Shown: one piece after another, positions 1 through 6,488 of the stretch | Position numbering within the stretch: position 1 is the stretch's first letter | Layout of the letters: every line of letters begins with the position of its first letter | NCBI GenBank assembly: GCA_013336205.1 | Contig: JAAXUD010000042.1 | Coordinates: forward strand, 1-11,489 | Length of the DNA: 11,489 nucleotides | Direction: 5' to 3' | Source of the DNA: Lentimicrobium sp. | GTDB lineage: Bacteria; Bacteroidota; Bacteroidia; Bacteroidales; Lentimicrobiaceae | Notes under the pieces: model-generated | What the model saw: only the letters and a program-made list of their open reading frames with translations | Told to the model about the DNA's origin: nothing | The model's database searches: none | Position numbers and translations under genes: made by a program

Positions 1-121
1 ATAACGAATTTCGAATGACAAAGTACGAATGAGGAAGTAAGAATGAAGAATTTACGATTTACGGTTTTACGATTTACGAATGGCGGTTTGAGAATGAAGA
101 AATACGAATGACGAAGTAGGT
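1..121. repeat. Degenerate short repeats in non-coding DNA
   Basis: The first 121 bases are built from variants of TACGAATGA, GAATGAAGAA and TTTACGATTTACG. The 13-mer TTTACGATTTACG occurs exactly at 51-63 and again at 66-78. No open frame or RNA gene is visible. The whole stretch 1-318 is non-coding: these repeats, then an imperfect hairpin (207-241), a short ATAACC run (253-276) and the tail of the kinase gene. It looks like decayed simple-sequence DNA, and no function can be assigned. Confidence 0.6.
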
Positions 122-206
122 ATGATAAATATCGGTTTACAGCTTGCCTCGTGAGAACTCAGTGATAACGCGGAAAGCCGAACCAGTTTTAACCTTGGTT
201 GCTGAG

Positions 207-241
207 CCTGTCTGCATGGTTGGCCTAGCAATCAGGCAGGC
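207..241. repeat. Imperfect inverted repeat, copy 1
   Basis: CCTGTCTGC (207-215) faces CAGGCAGGC (233-241). Bases 206-214 pair with 233-241 over nine positions with one G-T wobble, leaving an 18-base spacer. The same two nonamers recur at 2238-2246 and 2291-2299 on the far side of the next two genes, so this looks like a dispersed palindromic element of the genome. Confidence 0.5.
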
Positions 242-252
242 GAAGGCGAAGC

Positions 253-276
253 ATAACCATAACCATAACCTTAACC
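253..276. repeat. Hexanucleotide run ATAACC x3 plus TTAACC
   Basis: ATAACC is repeated at 253-258, 259-264 and 265-270, followed by the variant TTAACC at 271-276. It lies about 40 bases beyond the 3' end of the kinase gene and is not coding. Strand slippage is the simplest origin. Confidence 0.65.
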
Positions 277-318
277 TTTTATGAATGATTTTGAAATCAG
301 GAAAGTTATGCGTTTATT

Positions 319-1449
319 CTACCCTTTTCCGGGGATTTCAATGATAAAGGTGGTACCATTGGAGGGTGAACTTGTGAATGAAATTTTTCCTTTCATAAAT
401 TTCTCGGTAAGGATTTTCATACTGTAAGTTCCCAGGCCCCGGTCTGACCCTTTGGTCGAAAATGAACGGTTAAATATTTGAAGTTGAACTTCTTCGCTCA
501 TAAATGATTGGTTATGCACCCAAAGCATAGCTCCTTTTTCATTAAGCGTCATCATACCGATTGTTATCTTCCCATCGTAATGTTCTGCTTCAATCGCGTT
601 CTTTATCATGTTGGTAATAACCCTTCTGAGAAGAACTTTGTCAGCCGTAAAGGTGAAGTTTTCACTTCTTTTATCTAATGAAATTATGATTCTGCCATCG
701 GAAACAGATTCAAATTCAGTTTTAAACTCTTTGTAAAGGACAAAGGAATTAATCTCCACTGGTTGGCTTAAATACTCAAAATGATTGCCTTTTGATAGAA
801 TCCGCTGGGTGTTAATTTCGTCAATCAGGTCGATGGTCGATTTCATAAGCATGCCCAGGTATTCATCTTTATTCTCCTGGGTGTCTTCTGAACCGAGAAG
901 TTCAGCCATTCCATTGATATTATGGGCCGAATTGAGAATGTCGTGGTAAAAGATTCGTTCAAGCAATAATTTTTTCTTCTCTTCACTTATATCCTGCATA
1001 GTAAAAAGAATAAATTCCCGTTCACTGAATAACACGATTTCAGTGCTTACCTTCAGGTGGAGCATAGTTGAGTTTCCGGTGCGCAGTGTAAACTCTTCAG
1101 AACCATAACCGGTGGCAAGGCTACTCAAAATGGACTTTATTGCACCGCAAACTTTGCAGTTATCTGAGGTTCCACAGCCATCTGCTCCTTTGTTGGCCGA
1201 AGTACAACCCAGTGTTTCACCCGGACGCATTCCCAGCATGGAATCAATTTCGCTCAAATTCATCATTTCCAGGAAAGCCTTATTCCCAAAGACAACCTGA
1301 CGTTCTGTATTTAAAATAAGAATAAAAGCCGGAATTCCGTTTAATAGCGAGACCGCGAGTTGATTAGAGCGGATAAGTTCAAATTCCTCAATCAGTTCTG
1401 TACGGGTTTTGCGACTTGAAGGGGCAAAAAAGGTAAGAGTCTGGCTCAT
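319..1449 (-). CDS. PAS-domain sensor histidine kinase with four-cysteine motif
   Basis: A 376-residue protein with no predicted membrane span, so probably a cytoplasmic sensor kinase. A PAS-like domain covers about residues 30-155. It carries C82, C92, C98 and C101 in a RPGE-x-LGC / GCG / C-x2-CGA context, a pattern I recall from a group of PAS kinases and one that could bind a metal or Fe-S cluster. The phospho-acceptor is H169 in FYHDILN. The ATPase domain has an N-box around N280-A288 (NMIKNAIEA) and a glycine loop at 334-342 (GSDRGLGTY). The usual D-x-G-x-G box reads VHNQSFM at 311-317; my memory is that V-x-N here is normal for this kinase group. The start is the ATG at 1447-1449, 25 bases after a -7-like element. 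No response regulator is encoded in the window, so partner and signal are unknown. Confidence 0.88.
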   Translation of the reverse strand: MSQTLTFFAPSSRKTRTELIEEFELIRSNQLAVSLLNGIPAFILILNTERQVVFGNKAFLEMMNLSEIDSMLGMRPGETLGCTSANKGADGCGTSDNCKVCGAIKSILSSLATGYGSEEFTLRTGNSTMLHLKVSTEIVLFSEREFILFTMQDISEEKKKLLLERIFYHDILNSAHNINGMAELLGSEDTQENKDEYLGMLMKSTIDLIDEINTQRILSKGNHFEYLSQPVEINSFVLYKEFKTEFESVSDGRIIISLDKRSENFTFTADKVLLRRVITNMIKNAIEAEHYDGKITIGMMTLNEKGAMLWVHNQSFMSEEVQLQIFNRSFSTKGSDRGLGTYSMKILTEKFMKGKISFTSSPSNGTTFIIEIPGKG

Positions 1450-1473
1450 AGAGTAAAATCAGTAATTGAAGGT

Positions 1474-1481
1474 CAAAATTA
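1474..1481 (-). promoter_or_regulatory. Candidate -7 element for the histidine kinase
   Basis: Read on the minus strand this is TAATTTTG, an exact match to the Bacteroidota -7 consensus TAnnTTTG, ending 24 bases before the ATG. I do not see a TTG-type -33 element at the usual 17-23 base spacing, so only half of the promoter is supported. Confidence 0.35.
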
Positions 1482-1621
1482 AAATAATTTTTATCAGATT
1501 CATGGTAATTAATCTTATTTAGAACCATTTGTAACTGTATATTGCCATATGTGCATATAAATTAGGTAAATAGGATTAAAGGATGTTCAGTGGTAACATG
1601 CAATTTATAAAAGGAAGCGTA

Positions 1622-2140
1622 TTATCTTCTAAAAGAAGGAAGCTCTTTAACCCATCCTAATTTTTTACATCCCCATAGTCCGATCAGCACTGCTTCGGCA
1701 GCATCGTGGGTGGGAAAATTCATGGATGGGGCCTCGGATTTGTCGATGATCTGCTTTGCCAGCCCGATTGCAGTTTGCTTGGCAGTGTCAGAATCCCTGT
1801 ATTCCCTGGGATAAAGTATTTCTTTTCTCCAAACACCGGCATCTGTCATGATAATCTCCAACCCAAGTTGTACTGCTCCCTTTTTCCATGCTTCTGCCAC
1901 CGGACCACCGCCTTCTATAACAATAGCAGTAAGCCCTTCAATGGAATGAAGGAGATGATCTGCTGCTTTGCGTAGTGAGCTTACCGAACCCATATTGTGT
2001 GAGCGATACCAGGTGAGGTTGGCTGGTTTACAAAAAAGAGCCAGCCCCGTTTTCACACCAGCATCAATTGCCAGCAGGTATTGGGGATTAGGGCTTATAT
2101 TTTCAGTAGATTCAATCACAATGCCTGGTTTGAAATGCAA
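1622..2140 (-). CDS. RuvC-like (RNase H fold) protein, putative nuclease
   Basis: Up to 172 residues. Three blocks match the RuvC/RNase H fold: YLLAIDAGVKTGLALF (21-36) with D26 at the end of the first strand, AIVIEGG (72-78) with E76, and HDAAEAVLIGL (145-155) with D146 and E149. These correspond to the four carboxylates of RuvC (D7, E66, D138, D141 in E. coli), the last being Glu here. All metal ligands appear present, so activity is plausible. It is not obviously the housekeeping RuvC and lacks ruvA/ruvB neighbours. The longest start is a TTG at 2138-2140 that overlaps a -7-like promoter motif; GTG at 2117-2119 would give 165 residues and keep every motif. The next gene, the kinase, is 172 bases downstream. 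Fold assignment is fairly firm; substrate is unknown. Confidence 0.75.
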   Translation of the reverse strand: MHFKPGIVIESTENISPNPQYLLAIDAGVKTGLALFCKPANLTWYRSHNMGSVSSLRKAADHLLHSIEGLTAIVIEGGGPVAEAWKKGAVQLGLEIIMTDAGVWRKEILYPREYRDSDTAKQTAIGLAKQIIDKSEAPSMNFPTHDAAEAVLIGLWGCKKLGWVKELPSFRR

Positions 2141-2145
2141 AAATA
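2138..2145 (-). promoter_or_regulatory. Candidate -7 element overlapping the TTG start
   Basis: The minus strand reads TATTTTTG, an exact TAnnTTTG match. If used, transcription would begin a few bases downstream, after the TTG codon, which would make the GTG at 2117-2119 the start of the RuvC-like gene. No clear -33 TTG is seen at normal spacing. Confidence 0.35.
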
Positions 2146-2186
2146 GTTTTATGAATCATTATTGTCCGGTTAAAATTAAAAAAGTA

Positions 2187-2237
2187 TTGCCACAAAGTCA
2201 CTAAGTCTCACTAAATAAGCAAAATAACTTTGTGCAA
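2187..2237. repeat. Inverted repeat TTGCCACAAAGT / ACTTTGTGCAA
   Basis: The arms are 2187-2198 and 2227-2237. They pair over 11 bases with one unpaired C, around a 28-base spacer that includes CACTAAGTCTCACTAAATAAG. This resembles the CACAAAG-CACTAAG repeats that I remember as widespread between genes in bacterial genomes. There is no T-run, so it is not a standard terminator. Confidence 0.55.
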
Positions 2238-2299
2238 CCTGTCTGCCTGTTAACACCCTGATTATGACCATTTACATTCTGAATGGCAAACAGGCAGGC
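2238..2299. repeat. Imperfect inverted repeat, copy 2
   Basis: CCTGTCTGC (2238-2246) and CAGGCAGGC (2291-2299) are the same nonamers as in copy 1. Here pairing is longer: 2241-2251 with 2289-2299, eleven positions with one wobble and a 37-base spacer. It abuts the CACAAAGT inverted repeat directly. Confidence 0.5.
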
Positions 2300-2712
2300 T
2301 TTGAGCCGTTGTGCCACTTCGACAGGCTCAGTGCATCGCCTGGTGGCAAAAAAAGAAAGTAAGCTGTGTGTAATTGAAGTCTTTGGAAACCCTCAGCAGT
2401 AAAGCATTCTGTTCATATTTTAAATTTTTTTTCGGACAACAATGATTTAAAAATTTAAATAATAGAGATTTTATTGAAAACAAAAAAATTATACTTTAAA
2501 TGAGAAGATGATTTCACGTCTTCTAATAAATCAGAATTCAAGTTTTTGTTGTCAATAATTTGGGTCACGGATTATCCGATTTGAAATTGATGCAGCGCAA
2601 TCGATTGATGTTATTTGACTTTCCCCGGGTTGTTACTTTTGTAAATATGTAAATATCTGTATATCAATGATTAAAAATTTTCAAACCGGCAATATATTCT
2701 TATAGTTTTCCA

Positions 2713-2742
2713 TTGCCATTGTTGGGAAAGTTTCTATTTTAG
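2713..2742 (+). promoter_or_regulatory. Candidate ilvE promoter
   Basis: TTG at 2713-2715 and TATTTTAG at 2735-2742 are 19 bases apart, the spacing expected for Bacteroidota -33 and -7 elements; the -7 box differs from TAnnTTTG at one base. It would give a leader of roughly 40 bases. A rival -7 box, TACTTTTG at 2634-2641, matches perfectly, but its nearest TTG (2615-2617) is only 16 bases upstream. Confidence 0.4.
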
Positions 2743-2786
2743 CTGCCTATAAAGGTGTACTTACGAATCACTTAAAATATATTGTT

Positions 2787-3806
2787 ATGTTGAATCTTGA
2801 CTGGAGCCACTTACCTTTTGGGTATGTGAAGACTGACTACAATGTCAGGTGTTATTACCGGGATGGAAAATGGGGAGAAATGGAAATTTCCTCTTCTGAA
2901 TTTATCAATCTTCATATGGCCGCTTCATCGCTCCATTATGGGCAGGAAGCGTTTGAAGGAATGAAAGCATTCAGGGGAAAAGATGGTAAAATCCGTATTT
3001 TCCGTTGGGAGGAAAATGCCAAACGCATGGAAAGCTCTGCCAATGGAGTTATGATGGCAGTAGTGCCTCATGAACTGTTTTTAAAAGCGATTACTACTGC
3101 TGTTAAAATGAATGAAAGCTACATTCCGCCTTATGGAACCGGCGCTTCACTTTATTTACGGCCATTGCTTATTGGAAGTGGTGCCCGCGTTGGGGTTAAG
3201 CCTTCTGATGAATACCTTTTCCTGGTTTTTGTTTCGCCTGTCGGACCTTACTTCAAAGAAGGTTTTAAACCTGTGGCCATGCAGATTGCCCGCGATCACG
3301 ATCGTGCCGCACCAAATGGTACCGGCCGCTTTAAAGTTGGCGGCAACTATGCAGCCAGTTTAAGTGCAGGCGAAGAAGCGCATGCCGGCGGATTTGCTGC
3401 CGCCATCTTCCTTGATGCCAGGGAAAAGAAATATATTGATGAAGCCGGTCCTGCCAATTTCTTTGGCATCAAAGGCAATAAATATATTACACCAAAATCA
3501 GATTCCATTCTTCCTTCTATAACCAATAAGAGCCTGATGCAATTAGCCCTTGATATGGGGATGGAAGTTGAGGTAAGGCCTGTTCCGGTTGAAGAATTAG
3601 CTGAATTTGATGAAGCCGGTGCTTGCGGAACTGCCGCAGTTATTTCACCTATCTGTAAAATAGTTGACCATGTAACCGGCGAAGTATACAGTTACTGTAA
3701 AGATGGTAATGCCGGTCCGGTTTCTACAAAACTTTACAAACGATTACAAGCCATACAATTTGGTGACGAGCCGGATACATTCAACTGGAATTATATCGTT
3801 GAATAG
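2787..3806 (+). CDS. ilvE: Branched-chain amino acid aminotransferase
   Basis: A 339-residue cytoplasmic PLP enzyme of fold type IV (EC 2.6.1.42). It interconverts leucine, isoleucine and valine with their 2-oxo acids, using glutamate/2-oxoglutarate as partner. The Schiff-base lysine is K183 in GRFKVGGNYAASL. The EAGPANFF block (219-226) and ACGTAAVISP (279-288) form the cofactor phosphate and substrate pocket. The N-terminal SSLHYGQEAFEGMKAFR (47-63) is typical of bacterial BCATs, and length matches the family. The ATG lies in an AT-rich leader without a Shine-Dalgarno, as usual in this phylum. It is a single gene facing the other genes of the window, with its own terminator, and no other ilv/leu gene is nearby. 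A D-amino acid transaminase is unlikely, given the length and the BCAT-type motifs. Confidence 0.95.
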   Translation: MLNLDWSHLPFGYVKTDYNVRCYYRDGKWGEMEISSSEFINLHMAASSLHYGQEAFEGMKAFRGKDGKIRIFRWEENAKRMESSANGVMMAVVPHELFLKAITTAVKMNESYIPPYGTGASLYLRPLLIGSGARVGVKPSDEYLFLVFVSPVGPYFKEGFKPVAMQIARDHDRAAPNGTGRFKVGGNYAASLSAGEEAHAGGFAAAIFLDAREKKYIDEAGPANFFGIKGNKYITPKSDSILPSITNKSLMQLALDMGMEVEVRPVPVEELAEFDEAGACGTAAVISPICKIVDHVTGEVYSYCKDGNAGPVSTKLYKRLQAIQFGDEPDTFNWNYIVE

Positions 3807-3827
3807 TATTTCAATGCCCAAAAAAGG

Positions 3828-3856
3828 AAAAGGTTGCCAACCGGCAACCTTTTTTT
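3828..3856. terminator. Bidirectional terminator between ilvE and pyrF
   Basis: AAAAGGTTGCC (3828-3838) pairs perfectly with GGCAACCTTTT (3843-3853) around the loop AACC. Seven T follow on the plus strand (3850-3856). On the minus strand the stem is followed by TTTTCCTTTTTTG, so it can end both convergent transcripts. It lies 21 bases after the ilvE stop and 19 bases beyond the pyrF stop. Confidence 0.9.
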
Positions 3857-3875
3857 GATTATTTTGGAGATGATT

Positions 3876-4718
3876 TTAGATAATTCCTCTTTCTGCTAGG
3901 ATTTTTTCCATTTCTACCTGCATACTTGTTGCTTCACATCCGGCTTTAGCAGCAAAATCTTTATCGCCTGAGGCAAAGATGATACTTCTGGATGCATTGA
4001 CAAGCAGTCCGCAGTCGCTGTTCATGCCATAGCGGGCAACTTCTGAAAGACTACCTCCCTGGGCGCCGACTCCCGGTACCAGCAGAAAATGATTTGGTAC
4101 CAGTTCCCTGATTCCGGCAAGCATTTCGGCACGGGTAGCACCCACCACATACATCATATTTTCCTCAGTACCCCATTGTTGCGAAGTCCGCAAAACTTTG
4201 TTAAAGAGTTTCTCTCCGGACAGATCTTCCGTAAGCTGAAAGTCGAAGGCTCCTTTGTTGGAGGTGAGTGCAAGCAAAACAACCCATTTGTCTTTGAATT
4301 TCAGAAAAGGACTGACTGAATCTTCACCCATATAAGGAGCAACTGTGATCGCGTCGAAATTGAAACCGGAGGCTTGTTTATCGAAAACAGCCCTTGCATA
4401 TTGTGTTGATGTGTTTCCTATATCACCCCTTTTTGCATCAGCAATGGTAAAACACTTATCCTTATAGATTTCCAGGTATTCCATGGTGCGGTGAAGGCTT
4501 TTCATTCCTTCAATACCGCGCGATTCGTAAAAGGCAAGGTTCGGTTTGTAGGCTACAGCAAAATCGAGGGTAGCATCTATAATCTGCCTGTTGAACTCAA
4601 ATACAGGATCTTCTCCACCAAGCAGGTGCATAGGAATTTTATCAATTTCACTGTCCAGACCAACGCAAAGGAATGATCGTTTTCTTTTAATTAAACTAAC
4701 AAGCTGATCACGGTTCAT
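3876..4718 (-). CDS. pyrF: Orotidine 5'-phosphate decarboxylase
   Basis: A 280-residue TIM-barrel enzyme (EC 4.1.1.23) that makes UMP from OMP, the last step of de novo pyrimidine synthesis. The catalytic block [10 protein letters not shown] is at 94-103, with D94, K96 and D99 as the charged network. GLDSE (20-24) and KPN (58-60) line the base and ribose site, PGVGAQGG (215-222) and NASRSI (241-246) bind the phosphate, with R244. The length and [10 protein letters not shown] form fit the longer subfamily, rather than the roughly 230-residue E. coli type. It follows prfA by 55 bases with no terminator and no exact TAnnTTTG box in the gap, so the two are probably co-transcribed. The order prfA-pyrF is one I recall from Bacteroides. 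Confidence 0.96.
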   Translation of the reverse strand: MNRDQLVSLIKRKRSFLCVGLDSEIDKIPMHLLGGEDPVFEFNRQIIDATLDFAVAYKPNLAFYESRGIEGMKSLHRTMEYLEIYKDKCFTIADAKRGDIGNTSTQYARAVFDKQASGFNFDAITVAPYMGEDSVSPFLKFKDKWVVLLALTSNKGAFDFQLTEDLSGEKLFNKVLRTSQQWGTEENMMYVVGATRAEMLAGIRELVPNHFLLVPGVGAQGGSLSEVARYGMNSDCGLLVNASRSIIFASGDKDFAAKAGCEATSMQVEMEKILAERGII

Positions 4719-4773
4719 AGTTGGAGCTTTTCTGAAAATCAGTTCTTTTCTGATAGGTTAACAAAGCAAATTA

Positions 4774-5844
4774 TTAATTTACAACTTCTTTCAGTCTTTC
4801 AGCATTTTCGGCAAGCTGCAAGGCATCGATCATGTCCTGGATGTCACCATCCATATATGTTTGCAGGTTATACACCGTCAGATTGATGCGATGATCGGTT
4901 ACCCGGCTCTGAGGGTAGTTATAGGTGCGCACTTTGGCAGAGCGGTCGCCGGTTGAAACCATGGTTTTCCGCTTTTTTGAAATTTCATCCAGGTATTTCT
5001 GGTATTCCTGTTCAAAAAGGCGGGTGCGCAGAATGGTCATCGCCTTGTCGAAGTTTTTCATCTGTGACTTCTGATCCTGCATTGCAACCGTGATGCCAGT
5101 AGGTATGTGTGTTAACCTGACTGCCGAATAGGTTGTATTTACTGATTGACCACCCGGACCTGACGAACAATAAGTGTCTTTACGGATATCACTTTGTTTC
5201 AGGTCGATATCAAACTCATCAGCTTCAGGTAAAACAACCACGGACGCGGCTGAAGTATGAATACGGCCCTGAGTTTCGGTCTGTGGTACACGCTGAACCC
5301 GGTGAACGCCTGATTCATATTTCATGAGCCCATAAACGTTTTCGCCGGAAATATTGATAATAATTTCCTTGTAACCGCCCGCGGTACCATCTGTAAAATC
5401 AACCAATTCAATCTTCCATCCCTTGGTTTCGCAGAATTTGGTGTACATGCGGTAAAGGTCACCGGCAAAAATACTGGCTTCGTCGCCACCGGTTCCGGCA
5501 CGGATCTCAACTACAGCGTTCTTACCATCCTGCGGATCGGAAGGAATAAGCATTAGCCTGATGTCTTCCTCCATCTTATCGCGGATTTCGGTGAGTTGAG
5601 ATAATTCTTCCTTGGCCATTGACCTGAATTCCTCATCTTTTTCCTGATAGAGAATGTCTTTGGCCGATTCAATATTCTTAACTACCAGTTCATACTCTTT
5701 GTAAGCGGCAACAATGGGCTGCAATTCCTTATAGTCCTTGCTGAGTTTGATGTAAACCTTCATATCGGCCATCACCTCAGGGTTGTTAATTTGTTGTTCA
5801 ATATCTAAGAAGCGCTGATTAATGGCTTCAAGCTTATCAAGCAT
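4774..5844 (-). CDS. prfA: Peptide chain release factor 1
   Basis: A 356-residue class I release factor that reads UAA and UAG in the ribosomal A site and triggers peptide release. The coiled-coil N-terminal domain spans about 1-100. The peptidyl-transferase loop is SSGPGGQSVNTT (227-238), with GGQ at 231-233. The codon-recognition tripeptide, PAT or PVT in well-studied RF1 proteins, is PQT at 187-189 in RVPQTETQGRIHTSA; as I recall, PQT also occurs in other Bacteroidota RF1 proteins. RF1 rather than RF2 is supported by this P-x-T loop and by the absence of SPF and of an internal frameshift. The ATG at 5842-5844 lies 21 bases after an exact -7 element. pyrF follows; purM, usually next door upstream, is separated by about 640 bases of repeats. 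Confidence 0.97.
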   Translation of the reverse strand: MLDKLEAINQRFLDIEQQINNPEVMADMKVYIKLSKDYKELQPIVAAYKEYELVVKNIESAKDILYQEKDEEFRSMAKEELSQLTEIRDKMEEDIRLMLIPSDPQDGKNAVVEIRAGTGGDEASIFAGDLYRMYTKFCETKGWKIELVDFTDGTAGGYKEIIINISGENVYGLMKYESGVHRVQRVPQTETQGRIHTSAASVVVLPEADEFDIDLKQSDIRKDTYCSSGPGGQSVNTTYSAVRLTHIPTGITVAMQDQKSQMKNFDKAMTILRTRLFEQEYQKYLDEISKKRKTMVSTGDRSAKVRTYNYPQSRVTDHRINLTVYNLQTYMDGDIQDMIDALQLAENAERLKEVVN

Positions 5845-5865
5845 AGTGTTTTAATTTTGAGGGTG

Positions 5866-5873
5866 CAAAGGTA
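5866..5873 (-). promoter_or_regulatory. -7 element of the prfA-pyrF promoter
   Basis: The minus strand reads TACCTTTG followed by CACCCTC, an exact TAnnTTTG match and in my experience one of the commonest forms in Bacteroidota. It ends 21 bases before the prfA ATG, giving a very short leader. The -33 side falls in simple repeats and has no clear TTG. It suggests that prfA-pyrF can be transcribed independently of purM. Confidence 0.5.
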
Positions 5874-5895
5874 AGGTATTTTGGATTTCGATTTC

Positions 5896-5923
5896 GGATT
5901 GCAGATTTCGGATTGCAGATTTC
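5896..5923. repeat. Tandem duplication of GGATTGCAGATTTC
   Basis: Two exact 14-base copies lie at 5896-5909 and 5910-5923, flanked by related words such as GGATTTCGATTTC and TGATTTTGGATTT. This is slippage-type simple sequence upstream of the prfA promoter. Confidence 0.75.
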
Positions 5924-5937
5924 TGATTTTGGATTTA

Positions 5938-6271
5938 TCTTTGGCATCCTCCGCTGTTCTCCGGTTAGGCTTTCTGATTAGCTAATTAGCAAATTAGATT
6001 ATTAGCAAATTTACCTTCGGTGTCCTCTGCTGCGCTCCGGTACGGCTTTCTGATTAGCAGATTAGCAAATTAGCAGATTAGCAAATTTACCTTCGGTATC
6101 CCGCTGCGCTCCGGTTTGGCTTTCTGATTAGCGAATTAGCAAATTAGCTTATTAGCAAATTTACCTTCGGTGTCCTACGCTGCGCTCCGGTTCGGCTTTC
6201 TGATTAGCGGATTAGCAAATTAGATTATTAGCAAATTTACCTTCGGTGTCCTCCGCTACGCGCCGGTTCGG
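5938..6271. repeat. Tandem array of a 74-76 bp unit, four copies plus a partial
   Basis: Units start at TTTCTGATTAGC at 5971, 6047, 6121 and 6197, so the periods are 76, 74 and 76. A diverged tail of a further unit precedes them (5938-5970). Each unit has an AT-rich half made of ATTAGC words (ATTAGCAAATTAG, then ATTAGCAAATTTACCTTCGGT) and a GC-rich half containing GCTGCGCTCCGGTTCGGC. Copies differ mostly at a dinucleotide after the first ATTAGC (TA, AG, GA, GG) and a trinucleotide after CAAATTAG (ATT, CAG, CTT, ATT). It is non-coding in all frames. It is not CRISPR: there are no long unique spacers. Function is unknown. Confidence 0.9.
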
Positions 6272-6440
6272 AGTGGTTTCTGGTTGCTGATAGCTTACAG
6301 ATGTTTGGTGAAATTCCAACTTACTTCTTACCTCCGACTTCCAACTTCCTGTTTCGGATTTATACCTCGCTTAGCTTAGGTTTGGATTGTTGATTGCGTT
6401 AGCCAGACTGAACGATGCTATGGTTGGAAGAATCCAAAAA

Positions 6441-6472
6441 TGGAATGATGGAATGATGGAATGATGGAAGGA
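6441..6472. repeat. Octanucleotide run TGGAATGA x3 plus variant
   Basis: TGGAATGA occurs at 6441-6448, 6449-6456 and 6457-6464, followed by TGGAAGGA at 6465-6472. It lies 16 bases past the purM stop codon and is outside any gene, so changes in copy number would not alter a protein. Confidence 0.8.
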
Positions 6473-6488
6473 AGTATGCTCAATTCAG

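Larger units (their letters stand above)
2141..2786. other. Long intergenic region between divergent genes
   Basis: These 646 bases separate the leftward RuvC-like gene from rightward ilvE. The left part (2187-2348) carries three dispersed-repeat-like sequences in a row. The middle (about 2400-2560) is very AT-rich and contains the palindrome ATTTAAAAATTTAAAT. An 11-base palindrome CGGATTATCCG lies at 2568-2578. The right part holds two candidate ilvE promoters. No credible gene, tRNA or riboswitch was recognised. Confidence 0.6.
5874..6488. other. Repeat-filled non-coding region between prfA and purM
   Basis: No gene is present in these 615 bases. They contain a 14-base duplication (5896-5923), a 74-76 bp tandem array (5938-6271), a unique but low-complexity part (6272-6440) with CT-rich blocks such as ACTTCCAACTTCC, and an octamer run (6441-6472) just beyond the purM stop. 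No convincing purM terminator is seen; a 5-bp hairpin at 6424-6437 has no T-run in the minus direction. Confidence 0.7.

Noticed and set aside
253..276. ATAACC run as a telomere-like end
   Set aside because: It is only four units long, the last one imperfect, in the middle of ordinary sequence.
1622..2140. RuvC-like protein as an IS110-type transposase
   Set aside because: It lacks the C-terminal transposase domain with its catalytic serine, and is about half the expected length.
2667..2705. Possible 12-residue leader peptide (MIKNFQTGNIFL) before ilvE, with Ile and Leu codons
   Set aside because: Three branched-chain codons in AT-rich DNA is not remarkable. No ribosome-binding signal and no convincing terminator/antiterminator pair follow it.
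5938..6271. Tandem array as a CRISPR array
   Set aside because: The units are near-identical over their full length with no long unique spacers, and no cas genes are present.
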